64,000 bases of DNA, taken from positions 1 through 64,000 of the forward strand of contig NZ_CALGWU010000040.1 of the NCBI RefSeq assembly GCF_937936315.1, given 5' to 3'. The translations under genes and the position numbers were made by a program. How positions within the stretch are numbered: position 1 is the stretch's first letter; each line of letters opens with the position of its first letter. The notes under the pieces were generated by a model. It did not search any database. It worked only from the letters and a program-made list of their open reading frames with translations, and had not been told where the DNA came from. This stretch comes from an uncultured Capnocytophaga sp. (GTDB lineage Bacteria; Bacteroidota; Bacteroidia; Flavobacteriales; Flavobacteriaceae). Shown here one piece after another: positions 1 through 9,586 of the stretch.

Positions 1-1867
1 CAGATTTAGGGCAAAGACTGTAAGTTAGCGTATAAGTCCCTGCAGGCGTATGAGCTGGCAAGAGCACTTCACCTGTAGCAATTGCAATGTAAGGGACATT
101 TGTCAATGCGATGGTTGTGCTAATGGTAACACTTGCCGTCGTTACCGATTGAGTGTTGTAACTATCGTTGGTGAGGATATTGCCTAAGACAATTGTTTGG
201 GTTGTAGTGGTATGACTGAAAGTATCATCGGTAGTTTGTAGTTTTATAGAAGAAGGATTGACGATTACTGTAACGGTAGCAACTCCACTGCAATTATAAG
301 GGGCTGATTTAGCGCAGAGTCTGTAAGTTAGTGTATAAGTGCCTGCAGGAGTGTGAGCAGGTAAGAACACTTCACCAGTTTGTGTAGCGATGTAAGGGAC
401 ATTTGTCAATGCGGTGGTTGTGCTAATGGTAACACTTGCCGTCGTTACTGATTGAGAGTTATAGCTGTCATTGGTGAGAACATTACCTAAGACAATGGTT
501 TGGGTGGTAGTGGTATGGCTAAAAGTATCATCGGTAGTTTGTAATTTTATAAGATGTAAAAGTGTTTCCTCTATAGGAATGGTTACTTCTTTTTTGATTG
601 AGGTATAGAGAGGAGTAGCCATACAAGTTTCTCTACCGCTTTCTTCTGTGGTATAATATACCATTTTTGAAGAAGGCACAAACGTCAGTTTTTTATTGGT
701 TTGTAATTTTAAAGTATAATCAAAAGAATCGTTTTTCTTTTTCCCTTGAGGCAATAAAAATGTATATTCTGTGACATTTTGAGATAACGGCACTACACTT
801 TTTAAATCTCCCAATGAGAATACAGGTGTAATTCCTACTGGCAATTGTATTTTAAAATATGATTTTTCACCCATTTGGATTGTTTTATCAATTGAATTTA
901 TTGTAATTTTTCCTTTATACACCACTTCATCTGTGATTTCACCCCTTATTTTGCCTTCTTGATAGGAGAATAAGTTTGAAACAGTATAGTTGGAAACTAT
1001 TTTTTCAGTAATTTTAGAGGTTTCAAACAAACCTTCCGTTGTAAAATCACTTCCCCAATAAACTTGATATTGTATAGGTGTAGATGAAAAACAATTGGTT
1101 ATCTCATATATTTCAGAAAAAGAAACTCCTATAACGCTTTCTTTTTTCAGCACACCTGCGTTTACTTTATAAAAATACCGTCCTTTGTTAGCAAGTTCTT
1201 TAGGAACTGTATTTTCTGGAACAAGTAAATATTCTTTACCATTATTTTTCCTATAGCTAAGAGCTTTATTCTTTATGTTATCGGGATATTGTACAGAAAG
1301 ATAAAATTCCTTTATAGCACCTTCTCCTAAGTTTTTAACACTAAAACCTCTTCTGTTTTCTCCTTTTTCTCCTACTTCTATAGGTTCTGTTACTATTGAT
1401 AATTTGGGAAATCTAAATTGATAAGGCACAGAAGTAGATTTTTCAATTGTTTTGCCTCCAATCATAGCTTCTACTACATCGTTATAATTCACATTTGCCT
1501 TTACACATTTGCTAAATTTTCTATAAACTAAAAAATTTACAACACTTTCAGGCTTAGCAGTGACTACAAAAACGGGATTATTGATTGTAGAATCAGTTGT
1601 TTTTTCGACCTTAACAAGTGTTTTTTCTTGTTGAGGCACTTCAATTCTAGAATAATTTATTCCTTCAGGGAAAGAAACCTTTAGAGTTACAGAAGTCTGC
1701 TCTTTGGGGATTTTGAGTTGAATTACCAAAGGAGCTTCAAAATTTACAGTGGCGATGTTGATAGTAGAATCAAGTGTTAATCTACTAATAATATTTTGGC
1801 TGTAAGCAGTGCTTATTATAAAGAATAACAGAAGACTGCTAATGAATATTTGTACTTTCCTACACAT
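1..1867 (-). CDS. Large exported repeat protein, N-terminal part (cut by left edge)
   Basis: An open frame of 622 codons runs from an ATG at 1867 to the window edge. It begins with a signal-peptide-like segment (MCRKVQIFISSLLLFFIIST, then AYSQN), followed by about 440 residues I do not recognise. After that come tandem repeats of 101 residues, one complete (about 246-548) and a second reaching the edge. Each repeat carries DDTF, a Thr-rich stretch, NVLTND or NILTND, TNVPYIA and PAGTYTLTY. The NxLTND core is typical of Ig/cadherin-like repeats in bacterial surface proteins. A large surface or type IX-secreted adhesin is an inference; the C-terminal sorting signal would lie outside the window. 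The signal peptide decides the start. Confidence 0.8.
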   Translation of the reverse strand, partial: MCRKVQIFISSLLLFFIISTAYSQNIISRLTLDSTINIATVNFEAPLVIQLKIPKEQTSVTLKVSFPEGINYSRIEVPQQEKTLVKVEKTTDSTINNPVFVVTAKPESVVNFLVYRKFSKCVKANVNYNDVVEAMIGGKTIEKSTSVPYQFRFPKLSIVTEPIEVGEKGENRRGFSVKNLGEGAIKEFYLSVQYPDNIKNKALSYRKNNGKEYLLVPENTVPKELANKGRYFYKVNAGVLKKESVIGVSFSEIYEITNCFSSTPIQYQVYWGSDFTTEGLFETSKITEKIVSNYTVSNLFSYQEGKIRGEITDEVVYKGKITINSIDKTIQMGEKSYFKIQLPVGITPVFSLGDLKSVVPLSQNVTEYTFLLPQGKKKNDSFDYTLKLQTNKKLTFVPSSKMVYYTTEESGRETCMATPLYTSIKKEVTIPIEETLLHLIKLQTTDDTFSHTTTTQTIVLGNVLTNDSYNSQSVTTASVTISTTTALTNVPYIATQTGEVFLPAHTPAGTYTLTYRLCAKSAPYNCSGVATVTVIVNPSSIKLQTTDDTFSHTTTTQTIVLGNILTNDSYNTQSVTTASVTISTTIALTNVPYIAIATGEVLLPAHTPAGTYTLTYSLCPKS

Positions 1868-1895
1868 TTTCTCGTATCATTTAGTAAATACGATG

Positions 1896-1927
1896 CAAAT
1901 ATAGGAATTTTATTTTAACAAAACAAG
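1896..1927 (-). promoter_or_regulatory. Promoter of the repeat protein
   Basis: Read on the minus strand, TATATTTG (1896-1903) matches the Bacteroidota -7 element TAnnTTTG. CTTG lies 20 bases upstream (1924-1927), a 3/4 match to the -33 TTTG box. It sits about 30 bases before the ATG at 1867. Confidence 0.5.
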
Positions 1928-1971
1928 AATAAAAATTAAATCTTTTTTGTCAACATTTAACATATCAAGTT

Positions 1972-2964
1972 TTAGTCGACGATAAACTCTACACGTTTAT
2001 TTGCCTGATGTTCTTCTTCAGTGCAAGGCACTCCTTTTTCACAACCATTTACTAACTGGGTAGCACCATAGCCTTTCGCAATAATACGGTGAGAAGCAAT
2101 ACCTCGTTTGATGAGCCATTGTTCAATAGATTTTGCCTGTACCTCAGTAAGTTCTCTGTTATATTTATCATCTCCCCTACTGTCAGTATGTACTTTTACG
2201 ATAATTTTTAAGGTAGGATTATCTTCTAGAAAAGCAACTATTTTAGCTAATTGTACTGAAGCATCTTTGCGAATATTAGTATGTCCAAAATCAAAATAAA
2301 TATTATCGATATTGAATATATTAGCCAAATTATCTCCTTTATTTATCTGAAAAACATTAGGATATAAGCTGTATACTTTCTGCTGTGCTGTAGTTAAAAC
2401 AATAGGCTGACTCATCAGTTCGTAGTTAGGTTTTTGTATTTCGATATAGGCTTCTTGGAAGTTAGGATATATTTTATTAACCGAAAAGACGAAAAAGCCA
2501 TTTATATCGGTAGTATCGGTGAGAGTTTCGCCTGCAGCATTTATTAAGAGGATTTGTGCCCCCTCTACTACAGTTCCTTTCTCGGCATCGGTAACTAATC
2601 CCATTAAATCATTTGGGGTTGTATTGGGGTGTTTAGTAAAAAGCAATTGCATTTTATCATCAAAGATATTCATTTGCTTTTTAGCTTCATTTTTTTTATT
2701 AGTTTTTTGTAATAGTACAGCATAACGATAATGCTCTATAGGTTCTAATTGATAACCTATCCCCCTCATCAAATTTTGATAGTATTTGAGTGCTTGAATC
2801 TCGTTGTGATTACTGTAGTAGTAATTAGCCAAACGCGTTACTACTTCTTGTGTTTCATAACCTCGCTCTACTATTTTTTGATAGAGTTGAGCAGGAATTA
2901 CTTGTACTTGTGCTGTAGCCAAAGTAACATTGACCAATAACAGCCATAAAACTTTTGCTTTCAT
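1972..2964 (-). CDS. OmpA-family outer membrane protein with carboxypeptidase-regulatory-like domain
   Basis: The protein has 330 residues. A signal peptide (MKAKVLWLLLVNVTLATAQ) is followed by a short helical, possibly TPR-like region. A CarboxypepD_reg-like beta-sandwich comes next (GLVTDAEKGTVVEGAQILL through DINGFFVF), then a C-terminal OmpA domain of about 115 residues. The OmpA domain shows IYFDFGHTNIR, the peptidoglycan-binding pattern HTDSRGDDKYNRELTEVQA, and KGYGATQLVN. This is the usual Bacteroidota layout for a protein that ties the outer membrane to peptidoglycan. A longer frame opens at 3057, but those codons overlap the terminator of the next gene, so the ATG at 2964 before the signal peptide is preferred. 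Confidence 0.88.
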   Translation of the reverse strand: MKAKVLWLLLVNVTLATAQVQVIPAQLYQKIVERGYETQEVVTRLANYYYSNHNEIQALKYYQNLMRGIGYQLEPIEHYRYAVLLQKTNKKNEAKKQMNIFDDKMQLLFTKHPNTTPNDLMGLVTDAEKGTVVEGAQILLINAAGETLTDTTDINGFFVFSVNKIYPNFQEAYIEIQKPNYELMSQPIVLTTAQQKVYSLYPNVFQINKGDNLANIFNIDNIYFDFGHTNIRKDASVQLAKIVAFLEDNPTLKIIVKVHTDSRGDDKYNRELTEVQAKSIEQWLIKRGIASHRIIAKGYGATQLVNGCEKGVPCTEEEHQANKRVEFIVD

Positions 2965-3033
2965 ATTATTATATCTTTCTTGGCTACAAATATACAAAAA
3001 ATAATCACAAGTTGTATTTATAAAAGTAAAAAT

Positions 3034-3069
3034 AAAATAGGCTTCTTGATAAAACAAGAAGCCTATTTT
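3034..3069 (-). terminator. Intrinsic terminator of the 3090-3770 gene
   Basis: A perfect 15-bp inverted repeat (AAAATAGGCTTCTTG at 3034-3048, complement at 3055-3069) encloses a 6-base loop. On the minus strand it is followed by TTTTTA. It lies 20 bases past the stop of the outer membrane barrel gene. Confidence 0.85.
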
Positions 3070-3089
3070 ATTTTTTTATAAACTACCTA

Positions 3090-3770
3090 TTAGAAGTAAG
3101 CGTTCAAAGTAGCAGATAGGATACCAAAACCTTCTCTACTTCCTATATTGAAAGAGAATTTGTTAGTTTCAGTGTTACCATTGTTAGTAAACATAAGACC
3201 TGCTCCATAAGTGTATTGAGCACCAAGAGCTACTTTAGGGAAGATAAAGTATTCAACTCCTGCAAAACCTTGAACTCCAAGACCAAATCCAAATTCTTTT
3301 TTAGCAGGAGCTGTAAAGCCTACTAAAGCATCTGCCCCATAGAAGCCTTGCAAACGAGTAGTTCCTTTTCTCCACTCTTTACCATAACCTACAGTTAAAC
3401 CGAAAGCGGTAGAAGCATCAACATCTTTTTGTTTATCGATATTGAAGTTAAAGTTAACTGTATAACGAGTTGCTTTGTTATCTTCGTCGAATTTTTTACC
3501 TACAAAAGTAATACCTTTTACAGTGCTTGAAAGAACACCGGTACTAAAGTCTAAAACGTTAGAACTTTCTCTAAAAAGATCGTTTCCTGAGTTAGTTGTA
3601 CTTCCATTGAAAGCTTGACCTAAGTAAGTTAGAGCATTTCCAACATTGAAACCGATTGACCAGTCACCTTGTTTAGGTAGATATTCTTCACCTTTTGAAG
3701 AAACTAATTCTTGAGCTGAAGCAGCACCAAAAGCAAATACAGCTGCTAGTGATAAAATGATTTTTTTCAT
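3090..3770 (-). CDS. Outer membrane beta-barrel protein
   Basis: A 226-residue protein with a clear signal peptide (MKKIILSLAAVFAFGAASAQ) and alternating aromatic/Gly-rich strands ending in the aromatic residue expected of an outer membrane barrel (TLNAYF). The size suggests an 8-stranded barrel of the general porin-like OMP_b-brl type. The function is unknown. The gene is monocistronic, with its own promoter (3803-3834) and a strong terminator (3034-3069), which suggests high expression. Confidence 0.8.
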   Translation of the reverse strand: MKKIILSLAAVFAFGAASAQELVSSKGEEYLPKQGDWSIGFNVGNALTYLGQAFNGSTTNSGNDLFRESSNVLDFSTGVLSSTVKGITFVGKKFDEDNKATRYTVNFNFNIDKQKDVDASTAFGLTVGYGKEWRKGTTRLQGFYGADALVGFTAPAKKEFGFGLGVQGFAGVEYFIFPKVALGAQYTYGAGLMFTNNGNTETNKFSFNIGSREGFGILSATLNAYF

Positions 3771-3802
3771 CGTATAAATGTTTTTAGTTAAAAATTATAA
3801 GG

Positions 3803-3834
3803 CAAAGATATACTCCTTTTGTATATATACCAAA
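3803..3834 (-). promoter_or_regulatory. Promoter of the outer membrane barrel gene
   Basis: Minus-strand TTTG (3831-3834), 20 bases, then TATCTTTG (3803-3810) fits the Bacteroidota -33/-7 consensus about 35 bases before the ATG. Confidence 0.7.
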
Positions 3835-3927
3835 TAAAATGTGAAAAAAATCACAGTGTTTTTTTAAAAACAAATGAAATACAACAATTTATAAATACAC
3901 AAGCAACTACTTTTTTTCTACATTTTT

Positions 3928-5406
3928 TTAATAAGCTTTAGCAAATAGCACACGTTTAGTAGAGGGTTTACCTGAGTAAATACATACCCCAGCTTCTTCT
4001 TTAGCATCCAATGGAATACAACGTATTGTCGCTTTAGTTTCCTCTTTGATACGTTCTTCGGTTTCGGGAGTACCATCCCAGTGAGCTGAAAGGAAGCCGC
4101 CTTTAGTTTCGAGCAATTCCTTGAACTCATCATAGCTATTTACCTCAGTAATATGGGTATTGCGGTACTCCAATGCTTTGCTATAGATATTGGCTTGTAT
4201 ATCCTCTAATAATTGCTGAATATGAGCTACAATTTGGTCTCCAGCTACTGTTTCTTTGGTAAGAGTATCACGACGGGCTACCTCAAAGGTGTTATTTTCT
4301 ATATCGCGTTGTCCTACAGCTAAACGAACAGGCACTCCTTTGAGTTCGTACTCGTGGAATTTAAATCCTGGTGATTGAGTATCACGATCGTCGAATTTCA
4401 CGCTAATACCGCGTCTTTTAAGTTCTTCTACCAAAGGTTGAATGTGTGTACGCACTTTCTCTAATTGTTCCTCACCTTTATAGATAGGTACAATCACTAC
4501 TTGTATAGGAGCTAATTTAGGAGGTAAAACTAATCCGTTGTCGTCACTATGGGTCATAATCAAAGCACCCATTAAGCGGGTTGAGACCCCCCAAGAGCTC
4601 GCCCATACGTATTCTTGTTTACCTTCTTTGGTAGCGTATTTCACTTCAAAGGCTTTGGCAAAATTCTGACCTAAGAAGTGTGAGGTTCCTGCTTGTAAGG
4701 CTTTACCATCTTGCATCATTGCTTCTATACAAAATGTTTCATCAGCACCTGCAAAACGCTCACTTTCAGTTTTCAATCCTTTAATTACAGGCACTGCCAT
4801 AAAGTTCTCTACAAAGGTAGCGTAGACATTCATCATTTTTTCTGCTTCTTCAAGAGCTTCGGCTTTGGTAGCGTGAGCGGTGTGTCCTTCCTGCCATAAA
4901 AACTCAGCAGTGCGCAAAAACAAGCGGGTGCGCATCTCCCAACGCACTACATTTGCCCATTGATTGATGAGTATTGGCAAATCACGATAAGACTGAATCC
5001 AGTTTTTATAAGTACTCCAGATAATTGCCTCGGAAGTAGGACGTACAATGAGTTCTTCTTCTAATTTAGCTTCGGGGTCTACTATTAATTTTCCTTTTTC
5101 ATTAGGGTCGGTTTTGAGGCGATAGTGAGTTACTACCGCACATTCTTTAGCAAAGCCTTCGGCATTTTTTTCTTCTGCTTCAAAATAGCTTTTGGGGACA
5201 AACAGCGGAAAATAAGCATTGGTATGCCCCGTTTCTTTGAACATACGGTCGAGCTCTGCTTGCATTTTTTCCCAAATAGCATAGCCATAAGGTTTGATTA
5301 CCATACAGCCACGCACGCCTGAACTTTCGGCTAAATCGGCTTTTACAACCAATTCATTATACCATTTAGAATAGTCTTCACTACGTGATGTTAAATTCTT
5401 GCTCAT
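3928..5406 (-). CDS. proS: Prolyl-tRNA synthetase (archaeal/eukaryal-like type)
   Basis: ProS, 492 residues, charges tRNA-Pro in the cytoplasm. The short class II architecture lacks the bacterial editing insertion, so it is the ProS type 3 form common in Bacteroidota. Class II motifs are visible: WEKMQAELDRMFKETGHTNAYFP near the N-terminus, VRPTSEAIIWSTYKNWIQSYRDLP (motif 2 region) and RFAGADETFCIEAMMQDGKALQAGTSH. An anticodon-binding domain (APIQVVIVPIY, then VPVRLAVGQRD) and the C-terminal zinc-like/ProS_C domain with CIYSGKP follow. The ATG at 5406 gives MSKNLTSRSEDYSKWYNELV, the usual start. Confidence 0.97.
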   Translation of the reverse strand: MSKNLTSRSEDYSKWYNELVVKADLAESSGVRGCMVIKPYGYAIWEKMQAELDRMFKETGHTNAYFPLFVPKSYFEAEEKNAEGFAKECAVVTHYRLKTDPNEKGKLIVDPEAKLEEELIVRPTSEAIIWSTYKNWIQSYRDLPILINQWANVVRWEMRTRLFLRTAEFLWQEGHTAHATKAEALEEAEKMMNVYATFVENFMAVPVIKGLKTESERFAGADETFCIEAMMQDGKALQAGTSHFLGQNFAKAFEVKYATKEGKQEYVWASSWGVSTRLMGALIMTHSDDNGLVLPPKLAPIQVVIVPIYKGEEQLEKVRTHIQPLVEELKRRGISVKFDDRDTQSPGFKFHEYELKGVPVRLAVGQRDIENNTFEVARRDTLTKETVAGDQIVAHIQQLLEDIQANIYSKALEYRNTHITEVNSYDEFKELLETKGGFLSAHWDGTPETEERIKEETKATIRCIPLDAKEEAGVCIYSGKPSTKRVLFAKAY

Positions 5407-5425
5407 ATATTTTTTTAAACTCTTT

Positions 5426-7069
5426 TTATAAATTAGCGGCTCTTCTCTTTATAGTTCTTGTTTTATGAGGAGAAACGGTTGTGTGTTTTGTTTCGTAGTA
5501 ATACAAACATTTTTCTATATAAAAATCATTCTGATTGCGAATGAGTCCTGCTACATTGTCGTTGAACCAAATTTCGGCTAAACTCGCTTTGAGATGTTTA
5601 GATATATCACCGATATTTCTATTGAAATCTATTTGGATTCGTCTATTTTTTAGGAAAGCGGCAAAGGCTTTCAGCATTTCTTTTGATATTTTATAATCGG
5701 TGATGAAATGTGCCTTGGAGGGTTTCCTATTTTGTAAAGGGTGTTTATCCAAAAATTCAAACAAAAAGAAATTTGTAAGTCCTGAATTGAGCACCTCATT
5801 CACCATATAAGTTTCAGGTTTCATATCTATAGGAACATATACATCGGGGTAAATTCCGCCGCCGCCATAGACGATTTTTCCTTTAGGAGTGATAAACTTG
5901 AGTGAATCGGGGATGGAAGCTTCATCTATTTCAAAACTTCTGCGCTGATGACGCAAGTTATAAGGTTTCTGGATAGAGCGCCCTGTAGGAGTGTAGTAAC
6001 GGGCAGTAGTAAGGCGTACTGCAGAACCATCGGGCAACGGCATTTCACTTTGTACCAACCCTTTACCAAAAGTTCTGCGTCCTACAATCACTCCCCTATC
6101 ATTATCTTGCAAGGCTCCTGCTACAATTTCACTTGCTGAAGCACTATTTTCGTTTACTAAGACAAACAAAGGTTTATTCTCAAAAAGTCCTCCTTCGGTA
6201 GCATAAGTTTCTTCTATTTCTTTGCGATTGTTTTTAGTATATACAATCATCTTGTTCTTATGCAGGAATTCATCGGCGATTTGTATACCTACATTGAGGA
6301 ATCCACCTGAATTGTTTCGTAAGTCTAAAATCAAACTGTTAATACCTTCTTTTTCTAAAGCTTTCAAAGCAGATGTAAATTCATCGGTAGTGGTTTCGGC
6401 AAAGCGATTCATACGAATATAGCCCAGTGTGTCATTCACTTTGTAGAAGCAATCTATACTCCTAATAGGGATAAACTTACGCTCTATAGACAATTTGAAA
6501 ATACTATCGCTGCTTTTGCGGTAGATTGTCAAATCGACTTTAGATTCCATTTCACCTTTGAGGATATTTTTGATTTTATCGGTGTTTAAATGTTTCTTAA
6601 ACAGCGTATCACGTCCAGCCATCAAAATTCGGTCGCCAAAGTGGATACCTTTGTGCATTGCATCGCTTCCCTCAACAGGTTTGATTACAGCAATTGTATC
6701 ATTATACATATAGAAGCTAATGCCTACACCGACAAATTTACCACTCATTGTTTCGGCTACCTCTTGAATATCGGTTTTAGAAATATAAGTGGAATGAGGG
6801 TCTAACTTGCGCAAAATACTATTAATTGTAAGGTCTACGATGCTATCGGTATTTACCTTATCCACATAATCTTCCTCTATATAGTCTATAAGTTTACCGA
6901 GTTTTACCTTATAAGGATTTTCGGGTACCGTATCTATATCGGTGATAGGCATAGGTACGGGAGGAGGCGGTTTGGGAATATAGAAGTTCGCCAACTGACG
7001 ACCTAATATAAGCCCCAATGCCAAACTTAAACCTATAAGAATTGGGAGTATGTAGAGTTTGTTTTTCAT
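5426..7069 (-). CDS. S41 family C-terminal processing peptidase (CtpA/Prc-like)
   Basis: A 547-residue serine protease. An N-terminal membrane anchor (ILPILIGLSLALGLILGRQL) and a Pro-rich linker are followed by a PDZ domain (about residues 90-200; FVGVGISFYM and GIHFGDRILMAG) and the S41 catalytic domain. The serine motif ENSASASEIVAGAL lies near residue 308 and the lysine motif FGKGLVQSEMPLPDG near 334, so the Ser-Lys dyad is intact. A C-terminal region of about 130 residues is family-typical. It likely processes periplasmic proteins. It lies between proS (20 bp) and the DsbD-like gene (9 bp), suggesting co-transcription. Confidence 0.93.
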   Translation of the reverse strand: MKNKLYILPILIGLSLALGLILGRQLANFYIPKPPPPVPMPITDIDTVPENPYKVKLGKLIDYIEEDYVDKVNTDSIVDLTINSILRKLDPHSTYISKTDIQEVAETMSGKFVGVGISFYMYNDTIAVIKPVEGSDAMHKGIHFGDRILMAGRDTLFKKHLNTDKIKNILKGEMESKVDLTIYRKSSDSIFKLSIERKFIPIRSIDCFYKVNDTLGYIRMNRFAETTTDEFTSALKALEKEGINSLILDLRNNSGGFLNVGIQIADEFLHKNKMIVYTKNNRKEIEETYATEGGLFENKPLFVLVNENSASASEIVAGALQDNDRGVIVGRRTFGKGLVQSEMPLPDGSAVRLTTARYYTPTGRSIQKPYNLRHQRRSFEIDEASIPDSLKFITPKGKIVYGGGGIYPDVYVPIDMKPETYMVNEVLNSGLTNFFLFEFLDKHPLQNRKPSKAHFITDYKISKEMLKAFAAFLKNRRIQIDFNRNIGDISKHLKASLAEIWFNDNVAGLIRNQNDFYIEKCLYYYETKHTTVSPHKTRTIKRRAANL

Positions 7070-7078
7070 TGAATGATA

Positions 7079-9103
7079 TTATTTGCCAAAGGCTGTAATC
7101 CCCTGTTTGAGCCATTTGTAAAACTCATCGGGGTCATCGGTATCGAGGGTATAACCAATAGGTGCTACCAAGTTCTCTCCTTGGTGATTCATCAACACAT
7201 AAAAAGGTTGAGTGTTAGCTTTATACTTGAGAGTTTGAAATTCACTCCATTTTTGCCCAATAGTTTTAATCATCTTGCCCTCTCTGATTTGCGATGGTTT
7301 CACTTCGCTCTCAGGGAGTTCGCGTTTGTCGTCTACATATAATGAAATCAATACCACTTCATTTCTAAGGGCATCAAGTACTTGAGGATTAGGCCATACG
7401 TTTTGTTCCATTTTACGGCAGTTTACACAAGACCATCCTGTAAAATCTAACATTACAGGTTTATTCACTTGTTTGGCATAAGCCAATCCTTTTTCATAAT
7501 CATTAAAAGTAACGATATTATGAGGTTTGAACAAATGAGCTCCTTCAGGAAGAGCCCCTTCATCTACATTTGTACTACCTCCTCCAGCGGTATAGCCTAC
7601 ACCATAAGGAGATTCACTATAGTGTTGTGGAGGTGGAAATGCATTGATAAGGTTGAGTGGCGCACCCCATAGCCCTGGAATCATATAAACTGTAAAACTA
7701 AGGGTTAGTAAGCCTAATAGCAAACGACCTACAGAAATACGATCGGTAACATCATCGTGAGGCAAGCGTATTTTTCCAAAAAGATAGAGTGATAAGGCAG
7801 CGAAAACAGCAATCCAAATAGCGATAAATACCTCACGTTCAATCCAATGGTATTGCAATACCAAGTCGGCATTAGAAAGGAATTTGAACGCTAACGCCAA
7901 TTCTAAAAATCCTAATACTACTTTCACGGTATTCATCCAACCCCCTGATTTAGGCAATGAATGCAACCAGCCAGGGAAGGCTGCAAACAAGGCAAAAGGC
8001 AAGGCTATTGCTAATGAGAAGCCGAACATACCGATAATAGGAGCAATACCTCCTTCGGAAGCTGCTTGTACTAATAAAGTTCCCACAATAGGACCTGTAC
8101 AAGAGAAAGATACTATTGCCAAAGCTAATGCCATAAAGAAAATTCCTACAAAACCACTGCGATCAGCTTGTGCATCTACTTTGGTACTCCACGAGCTAGG
8201 CAAAGTAATTTCGAACGCTCCTAAAAACGAAATGGCAAACACTACCAATATCAAGAAAAAGATAAGGTTGAACCAGAAATTACTTGCTAAAGCATTCAAA
8301 GCATCTGCTCCAAAGATAGCGGTAATTGCTGAACCCAACAACACATAAATCACAATGATAGAGATTCCATAGATTACAGCATTTTTGATGCCTTTAGCTT
8401 TAGTTTTGCTCTGTTTGGTAAAATAGCTCACAGTCATAGGTATCATAGGGAAGACACAAGGAGTGAGCAAGGCAGCAAAGCCTGAAAGGAAAGATATAAA
8501 GAATATTGTCCAAAGACCTTGATGTGAGATAGGGGTAGTAGCAGGAACTTTTGGTGTTGTTTGGCTTACAGTAGTTGCAGTAACTGTATTATTGGCATCG
8601 GTGTTATTACCAAAAGTAAACTGAGGAGTTGCGCCTTGATTAGCCGCAGCAATCCCTGAAAGGAAAAATTCTAAATCTACTGAATCGGGGGGCAAGCAGT
8701 TGCTATCGTCACAACTCATAAACTCAACTTCTGCTTTGATAGACATAGAAGTAACTTCACCCAAGAGTTTAATACGTTGTTTGAAGACTGCTTGTTTATA
8801 GAAATAAGCAATCTCCATATCAAACACCTTATCGTGTTTTACAATAGGTTTTGACTCTTCAGTTTTTCCTACCAACTCAAAAGTAGGCTCTTGGGTATAT
8901 TTAAATGAAGTAGGTACCGGTCCGTTAGGTGGGATGTTTTGTCCGTAGAGTTTCCAGCCTGCCTCAATGGAAGCTGTTGCTACCAAATAATATTCGTTAT
9001 CGTTGATTTTTTCAACCGCTGTTTTCCATTTTACAGGGTTGTGTATTTGAGCATTTGCTATAGCTGCAAAAGCAATAAGTAGTAATGTAATGAGTTTTTT
9101 CAT
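7079..9103 (-). CDS. DsbD-like thiol:disulfide interchange protein
   Basis: The protein has 674 residues. A signal peptide (MKKLITLLLIAFAAIANAQ) is followed by an N-terminal DsbD-alpha-like domain with SCDDSNCLPP. A membrane core of about eight helices (residues about 195-465) carries LTPCVFPMIPMT and SFSCTGPIVGTLL, the two transmembrane cysteine motifs. A periplasmic thioredoxin-like domain with WSCVNC (near 559-562) completes it. Electrons should flow from cytoplasmic thioredoxin to periplasmic substrates. All redox cysteine pairs are visible. It is probably the first gene of a unit with the S41 protease. Confidence 0.93.
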   Translation of the reverse strand: MKKLITLLLIAFAAIANAQIHNPVKWKTAVEKINDNEYYLVATASIEAGWKLYGQNIPPNGPVPTSFKYTQEPTFELVGKTEESKPIVKHDKVFDMEIAYFYKQAVFKQRIKLLGEVTSMSIKAEVEFMSCDDSNCLPPDSVDLEFFLSGIAAANQGATPQFTFGNNTDANNTVTATTVSQTTPKVPATTPISHQGLWTIFFISFLSGFAALLTPCVFPMIPMTVSYFTKQSKTKAKGIKNAVIYGISIIVIYVLLGSAITAIFGADALNALASNFWFNLIFFLILVVFAISFLGAFEITLPSSWSTKVDAQADRSGFVGIFFMALALAIVSFSCTGPIVGTLLVQAASEGGIAPIIGMFGFSLAIALPFALFAAFPGWLHSLPKSGGWMNTVKVVLGFLELALAFKFLSNADLVLQYHWIEREVFIAIWIAVFAALSLYLFGKIRLPHDDVTDRISVGRLLLGLLTLSFTVYMIPGLWGAPLNLINAFPPPQHYSESPYGVGYTAGGGSTNVDEGALPEGAHLFKPHNIVTFNDYEKGLAYAKQVNKPVMLDFTGWSCVNCRKMEQNVWPNPQVLDALRNEVVLISLYVDDKRELPESEVKPSQIREGKMIKTIGQKWSEFQTLKYKANTQPFYVLMNHQGENLVAPIGYTLDTDDPDEFYKWLKQGITAFGK

Positions 9104-9510
9104 TTGGTCGTTTTATTTAAGAGTGCAAAATTACAACAAAATAATGATATAGACAATAACAGACTTTTATAAAGTCTTAAAGCTCTCCGACTCACTCAGC
9201 AGACAATAGGCAACAGAGCTAATTTGCAAAAATAATTAACGTGAACTCAATATAAGTAATCATTTAACAATCAGTTAAATATTCTAAAATCTCCAACAAA
9301 TTTCACGAATTTGAGATTGTATAAAACTCTTTACTTTATATTATCTCACAAATTTTCACCTAATGGTGAATTGTTTTGTAAATATATTATGATACAAAAC
9401 TGTAAAATCAATGTTCTGTTATATCGAACTGACGTTATAGATTGCAAATAAATAATAAGGCTGCACAAAAAGGCCTATTTATAAGAAGGTGTTCAAAAAG
9501 TTTTTTGTGA

Positions 9511-9529
9511 GGGCGTTTGCAAAACGCCC
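9511..9529. repeat. Small palindromic intergenic repeat
   Basis: GGGCGTTT and AAACGCCC flank three bases, and GTGA precedes the palindrome. It is conspicuously GC-rich against AT-rich surroundings. Similar GGGCG-arm palindromes are dispersed in many bacterial genomes. I see only one copy here. Confidence 0.5.
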
Positions 9530-9562
9530 CTACATACCCCCTATATAACATACCTTAAAAGT

Positions 9563-9586
9563 AATTGATTAGCAATGCAATCAATT
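9563..9586 (-). terminator. Possible terminator after the RsmB-like gene
   Basis: The 8-bp arms AATTGATT (9563-9570) and AATCAATT (9579-9586) face each other. On the minus strand they are followed by ACTTTTAAGG. The U-run is weak and the hairpin lies 48 bases past the stop codon, so the assignment is tentative. Confidence 0.35.

Noticed and set aside
7884..8348. A 154-codon plus-strand ORF in the DsbD-like gene
   Set aside because: It is antisense to the membrane core of a well-supported gene and has no domain or promoter.
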